This document shows, in pieces, positions 27,762 to 35,924 of a stretch of DNA of 37,353 nt. The notes below the pieces were generated by a model that had not been told where the DNA came from, did no database searches, and saw only the letters and a program-made list of their open reading frames with translations. Within the stretch, counting starts at the first letter, position 1. Each line of letters opens with the position of its first letter. The stretch is from Candidatus Parcubacteria bacterium (lineage in GTDB: Bacteria > Patescibacteriota > Patescibacteriia > Patescibacteriales > UBA12075), in the NCBI GenBank assembly GCA_023142915.1, contig JAGLIO010000074.1:1-37353 (forward strand), written 5' to 3'. The position numbers and the translations under genes were made by a program.

Positions 27762-28259
27762 ATGAGAACACCAACAAGAAAACCCGGAAAATACGCCGGC
27801 ATAAAACCTAACGCTAATATTACAAAAAGAAAATATTTGGAATTAAAAGCAAAATTGGAAAAGCTAACAGGGAGCAATCAAATACAGGCCATAAAAGAAG
27901 TAAAGCGCCTAGCTCTGGATGGCGATTTTTCGGAAAACCATGCTTATTCAATGGTCAAGGGCAGGCTTAGGGGAATTAATCGCAGCATAGATGAAATAAA
28001 AGATCAGCTTAAGCGAGCAATAATTATTAATCCGCAAAACACGGATACCGCGCGTCTCGGGCATTTTATTACCGTGGAAACCGGCGGAAAAACAAAAATC
28101 TACCAAATTCTCGGTCCCGCGGAGACTAACCCTGAAAAAAATATCATTTCCCATTTGTCCCCCTTAGGCGCTGCCTTAATCGGAAAAAAACGAGGAGATA
28201 TAGTGGATTTAAAAATTAGAGATAATATAAAAAAATATAAAATACTTGAAATAAAATAA
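27762..28259 (+). CDS. greA: Transcription elongation factor GreA/GreB family
   Basis: GDFSENHAYSMVKGRLRGINRSIDEIKDQLKRA; C-terminal SPLGAALIGKKRGDIVDLKI. Confidence 0.88.
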   Translation: MRTPTRKPGKYAGIKPNANITKRKYLELKAKLEKLTGSNQIQAIKEVKRLALDGDFSENHAYSMVKGRLRGINRSIDEIKDQLKRAIIINPQNTDTARLGHFITVETGGKTKIYQILGPAETNPEKNIISHLSPLGAALIGKKRGDIVDLKIRDNIKKYKILEIK

Positions 28260-28262
28260 ATA

Positions 28263-28970
28263 TTATTTTGTAAGCATCTTATTCAGCCATCCAAATAAGC
28301 TAAAACCTTTGCTTTCCGCAATAACTTCTTTTGCTAATTCTATTTTCACTTGCTCCATTATTTCAATTTGTTCTAGTAATTTTGTTGCGTCTGCTTCGTC
28401 CGCAATTTGAATTGCCAGCTGTTTTAACTGTTCTAATTTTTCATCGTGATTGGCAAGCCTGTCTTCCACTGAATTTAAGTTCTTATAATCCGGTCCAAAG
28501 AAAAACTTCTTTAACCGTCCGCGATTTTTTACTTGCTTTATTTCATCCTCAATTTGTTCCTGATTCTGATTTTGTGTTTGCGCTATTACGCGAATTTGCT
28601 CGCCTATTCCTTTATCGCCCTGATTGCGATTGGCAACTCCCAGCATCTCATGTACTGCATTTGCAACCTTGCTTCTTCTTTGCCTTGCTTTATCATTAGG
28701 GTTATTTTGTCCAATAGCCTTGGCTTGTCCATTAGCCTGTTTGTCTTGCGCGTCCTGCTGTAATTGAACCGCATTTTGCTGTTCTTTTCCCTGATTTTTT
28801 AACATAGTCTTATTTTCCGCCTGCTTTGATACAGGACTTGGAATAATCGCGCTTGGCGCTGGAATATCTTTTGGATCTTCAACAATGCCAATAACAGCAA
28901 GAGGGGAAAGCATTAGCAAAAAAACACTAATGCTTAAAACTTTTTTAAAATGTTTTTTCTTGTTTTGCAT
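28263..28970 (-). CDS. Hypothetical secreted/anchored Gln-rich protein
   Basis: N-terminal signal-like segment; Q/N-rich coiled region. Confidence 0.6.
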   Translation of the reverse strand: MQNKKKHFKKVLSISVFLLMLSPLAVIGIVEDPKDIPAPSAIIPSPVSKQAENKTMLKNQGKEQQNAVQLQQDAQDKQANGQAKAIGQNNPNDKARQRRSKVANAVHEMLGVANRNQGDKGIGEQIRVIAQTQNQNQEQIEDEIKQVKNRGRLKKFFFGPDYKNLNSVEDRLANHDEKLEQLKQLAIQIADEADATKLLEQIEIMEQVKIELAKEVIAESKGFSLFGWLNKMLTK

Positions 28971-29065
28971 ATTTTTTAAAATTTTATTTAATAATTTTTT
29001 ATTTTATTTAATCGCTTGTCTTATAAATTATAACAGAAACTTACAAAAAAAACAAACAAAAATAT

Positions 29066-29094
29066 TTGACTTGTTTTATTTAATATGCTAATAT
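29066..29094 (+). promoter_or_regulatory. Promoter upstream of tRNA-Asp
   Basis: TTGACT, 17-nt spacer, TAATAT. Confidence 0.65.
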
Positions 29095-29185
29095 CTTTTT
29101 AGATAGCTAAGGGTAGCTATTTTTTCTTTTGTTGAATATATTATTTTCAAATCAAAAATCCCAAATCATAAATCTTAAATTATTT

Positions 29186-29260
29186 GGGGGTGTAGCTCAG
29201 TTTGGTTAGAGCGCTTGCCTGTCACGCAAGAGGTCGCGAGTTCGAGTCTCGTCACTCCCG
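29186..29260 (+). tRNA. tRNA-Asp (GTC)
   Basis: Acceptor GGGGGTG/CACTCCC, anticodon arm CTTGC-CTGTCAC-GCAAG, T-arm GCGAG-TTCGAGT-CTCGT; CCA not encoded. Confidence 0.95.
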
Positions 29261-29277
29261 CACAACGGAACACTTGA

Positions 29278-29308
29278 CCCTTTGATGTATTATGTCAAAG
29301 GGTTTTTT
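29278..29308 (+). terminator. Terminator after tRNA-Asp
   Basis: CCCTTTGA-TGTATTATG-TCAAAGGG then T6. Confidence 0.85.
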
Positions 29309-29406
29309 GTATGAGATTAGCAATTTTCCGTCCTTTAATGTTGAGTTCGAAAGTATAAAATTAAGCAGTTCGTGTTTTTCGTCCCGAGTAGCGTTTTTGT
29401 TTTAAT

Positions 29407-30879
29407 TTATAAAAATTTAAAGCTTTTCCATAATTTTTCATTACCAATACCACGATAATATATTGTAAAAAGTAAATCGTTTTTAAAAAAAATTACTTCC
29501 TTGTTATAATCATATTTTTCCATATCGCTTTCTTGATAAACAACAATCGCATCCACGCCGTCAACTTTGATTTTTTCGTCTATTACATATCGCAAAAAAC
29601 GACTCTCAATATCTTTATATCGATGACTTAGTCTTTCATTTTCTTTTTTCAGCCACTCATCCAAAGTTTTGGCTTCAGGATTTTCGTAAATACCGACATT
29701 CATCAGTCCCTGCCCGGTATAGGGTACGGCAAAATTTATTACTTTGCTAATTGTTTTTTCACCCCCGCCGTAATTATCTGAATATTTTATAACAAAATCA
29801 TCACTAATTTTAAGGCGCAAATTTGAGGGGTAATCCATACTAAAGCCGTATTTATCATCCTGGTATTTTCGCCAAATATCAGCACCGCTGGCAATCCTTT
29901 CGCCTCGGCCGCCACTTATTCGCATTGACTCAATTACTTCATCCACGTTCTCGCGAAGTATAGCATAACCGCCAGCCTCTTGTGGCAATTCGCCCACAGA
30001 CACGGCAATAATATGTTCATCGGTTTTGAGTATAGGCCGTTCGTTGGATAGGCTGAAAATTTTATCCAAACCAAAGTCAGCCGGGAATATTGAGGCGGAA
30101 AATAACATTTTATTTTCGCCATTTAGGTTTTTGTAATCAAATTTTACCACTCGCTTATTGTCTTCTTCGTGATGAGTGATGTCAATTTTATTTCGCCAGT
30201 TTTCCGGGTAGGCTATTTCCAGTCCGCTTGGTCCGTCATTCCAAAAATACGGCGTACCGTTTATGCAAGCAACTTTTGGCTTGTCATAATTCGGCGCGCC
30301 GTCCTTAACCCACTGTCCATTCTCGCAGACCCAAATATTCTTGCTTAGCATTGAGGCAAATATCGCCCCGCCGCCGAATACAAGCAAACACGCCGCCGCA
30401 ATGATTGCGTATGTTTGTTTGCTTAAATTATTCAGATTAAATTTATGCTTGGGCAGAAATACAATATTTGCGCCCCTGATAACAATCCCGATAAGTCCGC
30501 CCAAAAGATAAATTCCGGCTAAGGCTCCGTGGATAAAAAGTTGGTCTTTATCAGAAAAGGGATTAAAGTGCGTCCATAATGACAAATTCAGATTCTCCAA
30601 AATATAGATGTGAAGTTTTATTAAAAAAATAACAAGGAAGGTATAAAAAATTGAACCCGCCAGCACCTTAGGTAAATACTGATAACTTCTATTTTTATTC
30701 TGGACCAGGACAGTTAATGCTCCTGCCAAAATCGGCAAGGCTAAAAACGTAACACCGCCCAGCCAATTTGGTTGCAGCAGGTTGAGTAAAAACGAGTAAA
30801 CGGCAAAGCCGATGGCGATTAGGATTGAATTTAGTATAATTGTTTTTTTCATTATAAAAAAATTAATTATTACACTCAA
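29407..30879 (-). CDS. Hypothetical multi-TM protein with a C-terminal extracytoplasmic domain
   Basis: Four or more TM helices, then a soluble domain with ISGGRGERIASGADIWRKYQDDKYGFSMDYPSNLRL. Start may be internal at MKKTIILN. Confidence 0.6.
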   Translation of the reverse strand: MSVIINFFIMKKTIILNSILIAIGFAVYSFLLNLLQPNWLGGVTFLALPILAGALTVLVQNKNRSYQYLPKVLAGSIFYTFLVIFLIKLHIYILENLNLSLWTHFNPFSDKDQLFIHGALAGIYLLGGLIGIVIRGANIVFLPKHKFNLNNLSKQTYAIIAAACLLVFGGGAIFASMLSKNIWVCENGQWVKDGAPNYDKPKVACINGTPYFWNDGPSGLEIAYPENWRNKIDITHHEEDNKRVVKFDYKNLNGENKMLFSASIFPADFGLDKIFSLSNERPILKTDEHIIAVSVGELPQEAGGYAILRENVDEVIESMRISGGRGERIASGADIWRKYQDDKYGFSMDYPSNLRLKISDDFVIKYSDNYGGGEKTISKVINFAVPYTGQGLMNVGIYENPEAKTLDEWLKKENERLSHRYKDIESRFLRYVIDEKIKVDGVDAIVVYQESDMEKYDYNKEVIFFKNDLLFTIYYRGIGNEKLWKSFKFL

Positions 30880-31020
30880 TGTATTGCCCCCTTTGTCTAG
30901 ACTGTGATATTGTGTGTATTTAGTGGGTTTTTAAAAATTAAATTTTGAATTTTTTAAATTATATAAATTTGTAATATTAAATTGTGGATAAAATATTTTT
31001 TATTGGCTACTTGATCTTTA

Positions 31021-31155
31021 TTAATTTTTTCCAAAATATATTTCTTTAGGCACTTTTTCATTTAAAGATTGATGCGGTCTTCTGTCATTGTAATCATTAA
31101 AATATTTTGTTAAACCGATTCGCACCTCATTGATATCGCGGTAGTCTTGAATATA
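31021..31155 (-). pseudogene. C-terminal remnant of an IS3/IS481-type (rve) transposase
   Basis: Own translation YIQDYRDINEVRIGLTKYFNDYNDRRPHQSLNEKVPKEIYFGKN-stop; classic YFNxYNxxRPHQSL motif; truncated upstream at the IS630 end. Confidence 0.85.
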
Positions 31156-32074
31156 TACTAATTTGCTAAACTAAATAGGATTTGATATAATTAAAATATA
31201 ATTTTTATTTTTTAATTATATCAAATCCTGTGTACAAAATCAAACTTTCTAAAGACGAACTTTCAGAGCTTAACAAAAAGAAAAAGCGAGAAAAAAACAC
31301 TAAAATGTATCATCGTTTGCAATCCGTCTATTTGGCGCATAAAGGCAGGGATAACAAAGAAATAACCGATATTTTAGGCGTTAATAAAAACAGCGTAACC
31401 AAATGGGTTAAAATTTATTCTAAAAAAGGCTTGAATGAATTATGCCAGCCGATAAATTACAACAGAAGATCAGCCAAAATAGATGATTATATTGATAAAA
31501 TCAAGAAAGAGATAAAAGACAACACTATTTCCACTTTAGCTGAACTTCAAGAATGGATTAAAAAAAATATTCTCTGGAAATCGAACAAAGCTGGCTGTTC
31601 CGTTGTTGTAAAAAAAACTCCGTTTGTCTTACAAAAAAACGCGTTTAGTCCCTGGAAAAGTTCAAGATAAGGAAATTCAAGAAAATTTTATTAAGCAAAT
31701 TATGGATACAATCGCGAAAGCGCGAAACGAAAACAGCGAAGTTATTTTTTTAGATCCGACGCATCAAGTGCATAATACGGTTAACGGCTATTGTTGGCAA
31801 AAAATCGGCAAAGGCAACACTAAAATGCTGAAAAATTAAATATTGAATTAATGTTCTTGCCGCCGTATTCGCCGAATTTGAATTTAATCGAAAGACTATG
31901 GAAATTTTTTAAAAAACATGTAATAAAAAATGGATATTATGGTACCTTTGAAAAATTTAAAAAAGCTGTTTTTGAATTTTTTGAAAACTTTGAACAGTAT
32001 AAACCTGAACTGGAAAAATTATTGACGCTTAATTTTGAAATCATTAATCCTATTTAGTTTAGCAAATTAGTATA
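31154..32074 (+). mobile_element. IS630-family element, internally deleted, with 29-bp terminal inverted repeats
   Basis: TATACTAATTTGCTAAACTAAATAGGATT at the left end and its exact reverse complement at 32046..32074; terminal TA consistent with TA target duplication. Confidence 0.88.
31230..32057 (+). pseudogene. Degenerate IS630 transposase (frameshift at A8 plus internal deletion)
   Basis: ORFs 31230..31670, 31624..31839 and 31851..32057 join as HTH..., SYKKTRLVPGKVQD...FLDPTHQVHN..., AEKLNIELMFLPPYSPNLNLIERLWKFFKK. Confidence 0.9.
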
Positions 32075-32173
32075 ATTGACAAAAATTAGTTTTTATTATA
32101 GTATTCTTAAATAAGATAAAATACTAACTTTTTTAATAGAACTTGATGTTCTGTTTTTATTATAAAAAAATAT

Positions 32174-32560
32174 ATGACTGAAGATAAGAAAAAATCAGCT
32201 AACACACAAGAAAAAAAAGCCAAACCTTTATTAGAAAAGATTCCTGATTTAAAGCCAGGAATGACTGTTCGCGTTTATCAAAAAATTAAAGAATTAAATA
32301 TTAAAGGCGAGGAAAAAGAGCGTGTTCAGTATTTTGAAGGTATGATTATTGCCAAGAAACACGGCAAAGAGGCAGGCGGCACTATTACCGTCAATAAAAT
32401 CTCTAATGGCGTTGGAGTGGAAAAAATCTTTCCTTTGAATCTGCCGACTATTGAAAAAATTGAAGTGAAAAAAGAAGCCAAAGTCAGCCGCGCCAAACTT
32501 TACTTTTTGAAACGCGGATATAAAAAGAAACTCAAAGAAACGATTGTCGCGGCTAAATAA
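32174..32560 (+). CDS. rplS: 50S ribosomal protein L19
   Basis: LKPGMTVRVYQKIKE...ERVQYFEGMIIAKKHG...GVGVEKIFPLNLPTIEKIEV...VSRAKLYFLKRGYKKKLKE. Confidence 0.95.
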   Translation: MTEDKKKSANTQEKKAKPLLEKIPDLKPGMTVRVYQKIKELNIKGEEKERVQYFEGMIIAKKHGKEAGGTITVNKISNGVGVEKIFPLNLPTIEKIEVKKEAKVSRAKLYFLKRGYKKKLKETIVAAK

Positions 32561-32606
32561 GATTTAAAAAACGGGGTTCGCCCCGTGATGCCACAGGCAT
32601 TTTACG

Positions 32607-32691
32607 GGGCGAGTGGTGGAACTGGTAGACACGCAAGCTTGAGGGGCTTGTGAGCATCTCGCTCGTGGAGGTTCAAGTCCTCTCTCGCCCA
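32607..32691 (+). tRNA. tRNA-Leu (GAG)
   Basis: Acceptor GGGCGAG/CTCGCCC, anticodon arm CAAGC-TTGAGGG-GCTTG, long variable arm. Confidence 0.94.
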
Positions 32692-32756
32692 CTAATACAA
32701 AAAATATATCGCTAAAAGCAACATTTGGGCTTGCCCCGCGAAGCTTTAGCGAAGTG

Positions 32757-32830
32757 GGGCGCATAGCTCAGTTGGCTAGAGCGCTTCGTTTACACCGAAG
32801 ATGTCCGGGGTTCGAGTCCCTGTGCGCCCA
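32757..32830 (+). tRNA. tRNA-Val (TAC)
   Basis: Acceptor GGGCGCA/TGCGCCC, anticodon arm CTTCG-TTTACAC-CGAAG, T-loop TTCGAGT. Confidence 0.96.
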
Positions 32831-32836
32831 CAAATA

Positions 32837-32866
32837 GAAAAATCCCGAGATCGCGGGATTTTTTTT
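32837..32866 (+). terminator. Terminator after tRNA-Val
   Basis: AAAATCCCG-AGATCG-CGGGATTTTTTTT. Confidence 0.85.
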
Positions 32867-32898
32867 GATTATTTCCAATTCTAAGCTATAATAAAACC

Positions 32899-33330
32899 AT
32901 GAATAAAATAATAACAAACTCAGAACAGGAAACTTTTAATTGGGCGAAAAATTTCGCGCGCTGTCTTAAAGGCGGAGAAATTATCGGCCTTGTCGGCGAC
33001 CTTGGAGCTGGCAAAACTGTTTTTGCCAAAGGACTGGCAGATGGCTTGGGAGTAAAAAATACTGTCACAAGCCCGACTTTTGTGATTATGAAAATTTATA
33101 ATATTAAGAATCAAAAATCAAAAATCAAAAATTTAGTTCACGTTGACGCTTACAGATTAAAATCAGAAAAAGATATTATTGCCATTGGAGCGGATGAATA
33201 TTTTGAACGAAAAGATACCATAACAATAATTGAATGGCCGGAGAATATTAAAAAATGCTTGCCTAAAAAAACTATTTATATTAAATTTAAAATACAAAAA
33301 AATACAAGAACTATAATTACACAAAATTAA
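32899..33330 (+). CDS. tsaE: tRNA threonylcarbamoyladenosine biosynthesis ATPase TsaE
   Basis: GGEIIGLVGDLGAGKTVFAKGLADGLGV, TSPTFVIMKIY, HVDAYRL, IIEWPE. Confidence 0.95.
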   Translation: MNKIITNSEQETFNWAKNFARCLKGGEIIGLVGDLGAGKTVFAKGLADGLGVKNTVTSPTFVIMKIYNIKNQKSKIKNLVHVDAYRLKSEKDIIAIGADEYFERKDTITIIEWPENIKKCLPKKTIYIKFKIQKNTRTIITQN

Positions 33331-33357
33331 AAAATCCCGCGCAATACGGGATTTTTT
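33330..33357. terminator. Bidirectional terminator between tsaE and the convergent gene
   Basis: AAAAAATCCCG-CGCAATA-CGGGATTTTTT. Confidence 0.8.
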
Positions 33358-33374
33358 AAATACGACTATTTTTA

Positions 33375-33767
33375 TTACATAGTTTTTCTTTTTTTAAAAT
33401 CTTCAAGATCATTTAAAAGATTTTCTTCAATTCCATCAATTTTATTACTGCTATTATCTTTTTTATTTTTAAAATTAAGCATATCTACAACATTATCTTC
33501 TCCTGTTTCTTTTTTTAAATTATTTATTTTTTTTGTACTTCTGTATTTTTTAAAAGCGAACTTATATGCTTTTACTTGTTTTTTAATATCATCTAAATTC
33601 ATCTCCAAGATTTTTTTTTCGTCTCCTTTCGCTTGATTAATTTTCTCCTCAATTATTTTTTGTTCATTTTCCAATCTAACCAGCCCGTTTAAAAATTTTG
33701 TGTCAGGGTCTATTTTGGGTTCATCTCTTTTATCTATAGAATCTGGCTGCAAATTTAAATTTTCCAT
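33375..33767 (-). CDS. Hypothetical coiled-coil protein
   Basis: Charged helical composition; no motif recognised. Confidence 0.55.
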   Translation of the reverse strand: MENLNLQPDSIDKRDEPKIDPDTKFLNGLVRLENEQKIIEEKINQAKGDEKKILEMNLDDIKKQVKAYKFAFKKYRSTKKINNLKKETGEDNVVDMLNFKNKKDNSSNKIDGIEENLLNDLEDFKKRKTM

Positions 33768-33778
33768 ATTTTTTTATG

Positions 33779-34231
33779 TTATTTATTTTTTAGATTACTA
33801 ATAATCAACAACACCGCACCAACCACAATCATTGAATCGGCTATGTTGAATACTGTGAAATATTTTAAGTCTAGGTAATCAATTACAAAACCGTATTTTA
33901 TTCTATCAACAATATTGCTTATAGCGCCGAGTATAACAAATGTCAAACATGAGGCTTGAGCATATTCTTCTTTTTTTATCAGTATTACATAAAAATATAA
34001 TAAAATCAATATAACTATCCCAATAAACAAAGTCAAAATAGGACCTGACAGAGGCAGTGAGAAAGCAATATAATAGTTTTTAGCCAAAGTAAAGCCGAAA
34101 TAATCAGAAATTAGCTCTAATTTAATGTTTTCATGATAATTAAGAGCCAGAACTTTAAATAACCTGTCTAAAATAACAAAAAAAATGGCTAAAATTATAT
34201 AATAAACCATCTTTTTTTTGTATATAAGCAT
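33779..34231 (-). CDS. lspA: Lipoprotein signal peptidase (signal peptidase II)
   Basis: Four TM pattern; GAISNIVDRIKYGFVIDYLDLKYFTVFNIADS catalytic Asp motifs. Confidence 0.9.
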   Translation of the reverse strand: MLIYKKKMVYYIILAIFFVILDRLFKVLALNYHENIKLELISDYFGFTLAKNYYIAFSLPLSGPILTLFIGIVILILLYFYVILIKKEEYAQASCLTFVILGAISNIVDRIKYGFVIDYLDLKYFTVFNIADSMIVVGAVLLIISNLKNK

Positions 34232-34253
34232 ATTTTATTTCATATCATAAAAA

Positions 34254-34631
34254 TCACGGTCGGCTTTGCAGTTTTGTTTTGCAAGGAACGCAAGCGCTGG
34301 CTACTGGTCTGGCTAGCATACGTTTTTTGCCAATCGGCTGTTTGCAATATTTGCAAACTCCATAAGTCTTGTCTTCTATTCTTTGTATCGCCGCGTCAAT
34401 ATCCTTTAAAGTGCCTTGTAAAACCTTGTCAGTTGCCAAATTTGTTGAAAATTCGCTGATTTCCTGGGCATTTTCATCGGACTTGTCGCCATACTCGGGA
34501 AATTTTACTTTTCCGTTTTTATCATCACCGGAAATATCTTCCAAATCTTTTAAAATCTGCTTTTTCCTGGCTAGCAATTCTGCTTTTATTGTTTTTATAT
34601 CGCTCTTGCTCAGAACGTCTTTATTTGTCAT
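34254..34631 (-). CDS. DksA/TraR-family zinc finger protein
   Basis: YGVCKYCKQPIGKKRMLARPVASACVPCKTKLQ C4 zinc finger; N-terminal helical region. Confidence 0.93.
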   Translation of the reverse strand: MTNKDVLSKSDIKTIKAELLARKKQILKDLEDISGDDKNGKVKFPEYGDKSDENAQEISEFSTNLATDKVLQGTLKDIDAAIQRIEDKTYGVCKYCKQPIGKKRMLARPVASACVPCKTKLQSRP

Positions 34632-34760
34632 ATTTTTAAAGAATATTTTTCAATTCTCTTAAATAAGTAAAAAACAACCTTCTCTATAAAAGATTATTCA
34701 TATTCAATTATAAGTATAGACCAAAACCGTTAAAATAGCAATACTCGCTTACTTTTATAC

Positions 34761-35363
34761 TTATTCCTTTATCCCATCCAAATTCACATCATATAAAATT
34801 TTCTCCTGCAAATGCGTATATTTAAGAATTTCATCGTCTTTAAACCAAATTTTCAACTCTTTTTTTGCTTCTTCAACAGTGCCGGAAGCGTGAATTAAAT
34901 TTCTAACGCTTCTCCCGTCAGTATCCGCCAAAGCAAAAGAATCTAAAGTTAAATCACCGCGAATTGTTCCGACATCAGCCAAAAGCGGAGCGGTTGAGCC
35001 TGTTATTTTTCTTACCAGTTCAACGGCGCCTGCGCCTTGCCAAACAATAGCCACAACCGGTCCTGAACTTAAATATTTGGCGTTAGCCTTTAAGACAGCC
35101 CAGCCGTTTTCCGAATAAGTTTTATACGGAGATTTTTCGCCTTTTTTTTCATAAGCCGCGGATGCTTTTCTGCCAACTTCTTTAATCCATTCATCACCTC
35201 CGACTTCATAATAATGCTTGGTTGCTTGCTCCTCAGTAGGAATAATCATTTTAAGGCTGATTAATTTAAGGCCTGTGCGCTCATAACGCTTAATAATCTC
35301 GCCGATTAATGATCTTTGCACGCCATCCGGCTTAATAATCACTAAAGTTTTTTCGTTTTTCAT
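34761..35363 (-). CDS. ndk: Nucleoside diphosphate kinase (with insertion)
   Basis: EKTLVIIKPDGVQRSLIGEIIKRYERTGLKLISLKM...GTIRGDLTLDSFALADTDGRSVRNLIHASGTVEEAKKEL. Confidence 0.94.
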   Translation of the reverse strand: MKNEKTLVIIKPDGVQRSLIGEIIKRYERTGLKLISLKMIIPTEEQATKHYYEVGGDEWIKEVGRKASAAYEKKGEKSPYKTYSENGWAVLKANAKYLSSGPVVAIVWQGAGAVELVRKITGSTAPLLADVGTIRGDLTLDSFALADTDGRSVRNLIHASGTVEEAKKELKIWFKDDEILKYTHLQEKILYDVNLDGIKE

Positions 35364-35447
35364 AAAAAAATAAACCCGCCAAATATATAAATCAACAAAT
35401 TATTAATTCGCAGATTAGCATATATTCGCAGATTAGCATTATATATA

Positions 35448-35816
35448 TTAGACTAAATATTTTTTTATCGCTTCACCGACCTGCGACGGAGTTAGATTTG
35501 CTTTTACCAAATAATCTGTTGCTCCAAATTGATCGCCTTTTTTCTTGTCTTCGTCAGTGCTTAAATTAGTCAGCATTATTATCGGCGTATTTTTTGTTTT
35601 CGCGCTTGCTCTTAATTCTTGCAAAACCGAAAAGCCGTCCAGTTGCGGCATAATAATATCCAATAAAATCAAATCAGGCTTTTGGCTTAATGCCATGCTA
35701 AGCCCTGAGGCGCCATTATCAGCGAGAAGAACCATATACCCTTCCTGTTCCAGTTTGGTTTTATACATTCCGCCAATCATAGCGTCGTCCTCGCAAATTA
35801 ATATCTTTTTTTCCAT
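35448..35816 (-). CDS. Single-domain response regulator (REC only)
   Basis: KILICEDDAMIGGMY...DLILLDIIMPQLDGFSV...PIIMLTN...GATDYLVKA. Confidence 0.93.
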   Translation of the reverse strand: MEKKILICEDDAMIGGMYKTKLEQEGYMVLLADNGASGLSMALSQKPDLILLDIIMPQLDGFSVLQELRASAKTKNTPIIMLTNLSTDEDKKKGDQFGATDYLVKANLTPSQVGEAIKKYLV

Positions 35817-35886
35817 ATTTTTAAATTAAATTCAATTAATATCAGTATAGCAAAATATTTATAAATGGCAAGGGTGCAAACACACT

Positions 35887-35914
35887 GTAGAGACGCATTG
35901 CAATGCGTCTCTAC
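35887..35914. repeat. Perfect 28-bp palindrome (REP-like)
   Basis: GTAGAGACGCATTG-CAATGCGTCTCTAC, self-reverse-complementary. Confidence 0.9.
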
Positions 35915-35924
35915 GCTGGTTTTT

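Noticed and set aside
32564-32764. 66-aa minus-strand ORF across the tRNA-Leu gene
   Set aside because: Translation (GERGLEPPRARCSQAPQACVSTSSTTRP) is the well-known spurious antisense-tRNA-Leu protein.
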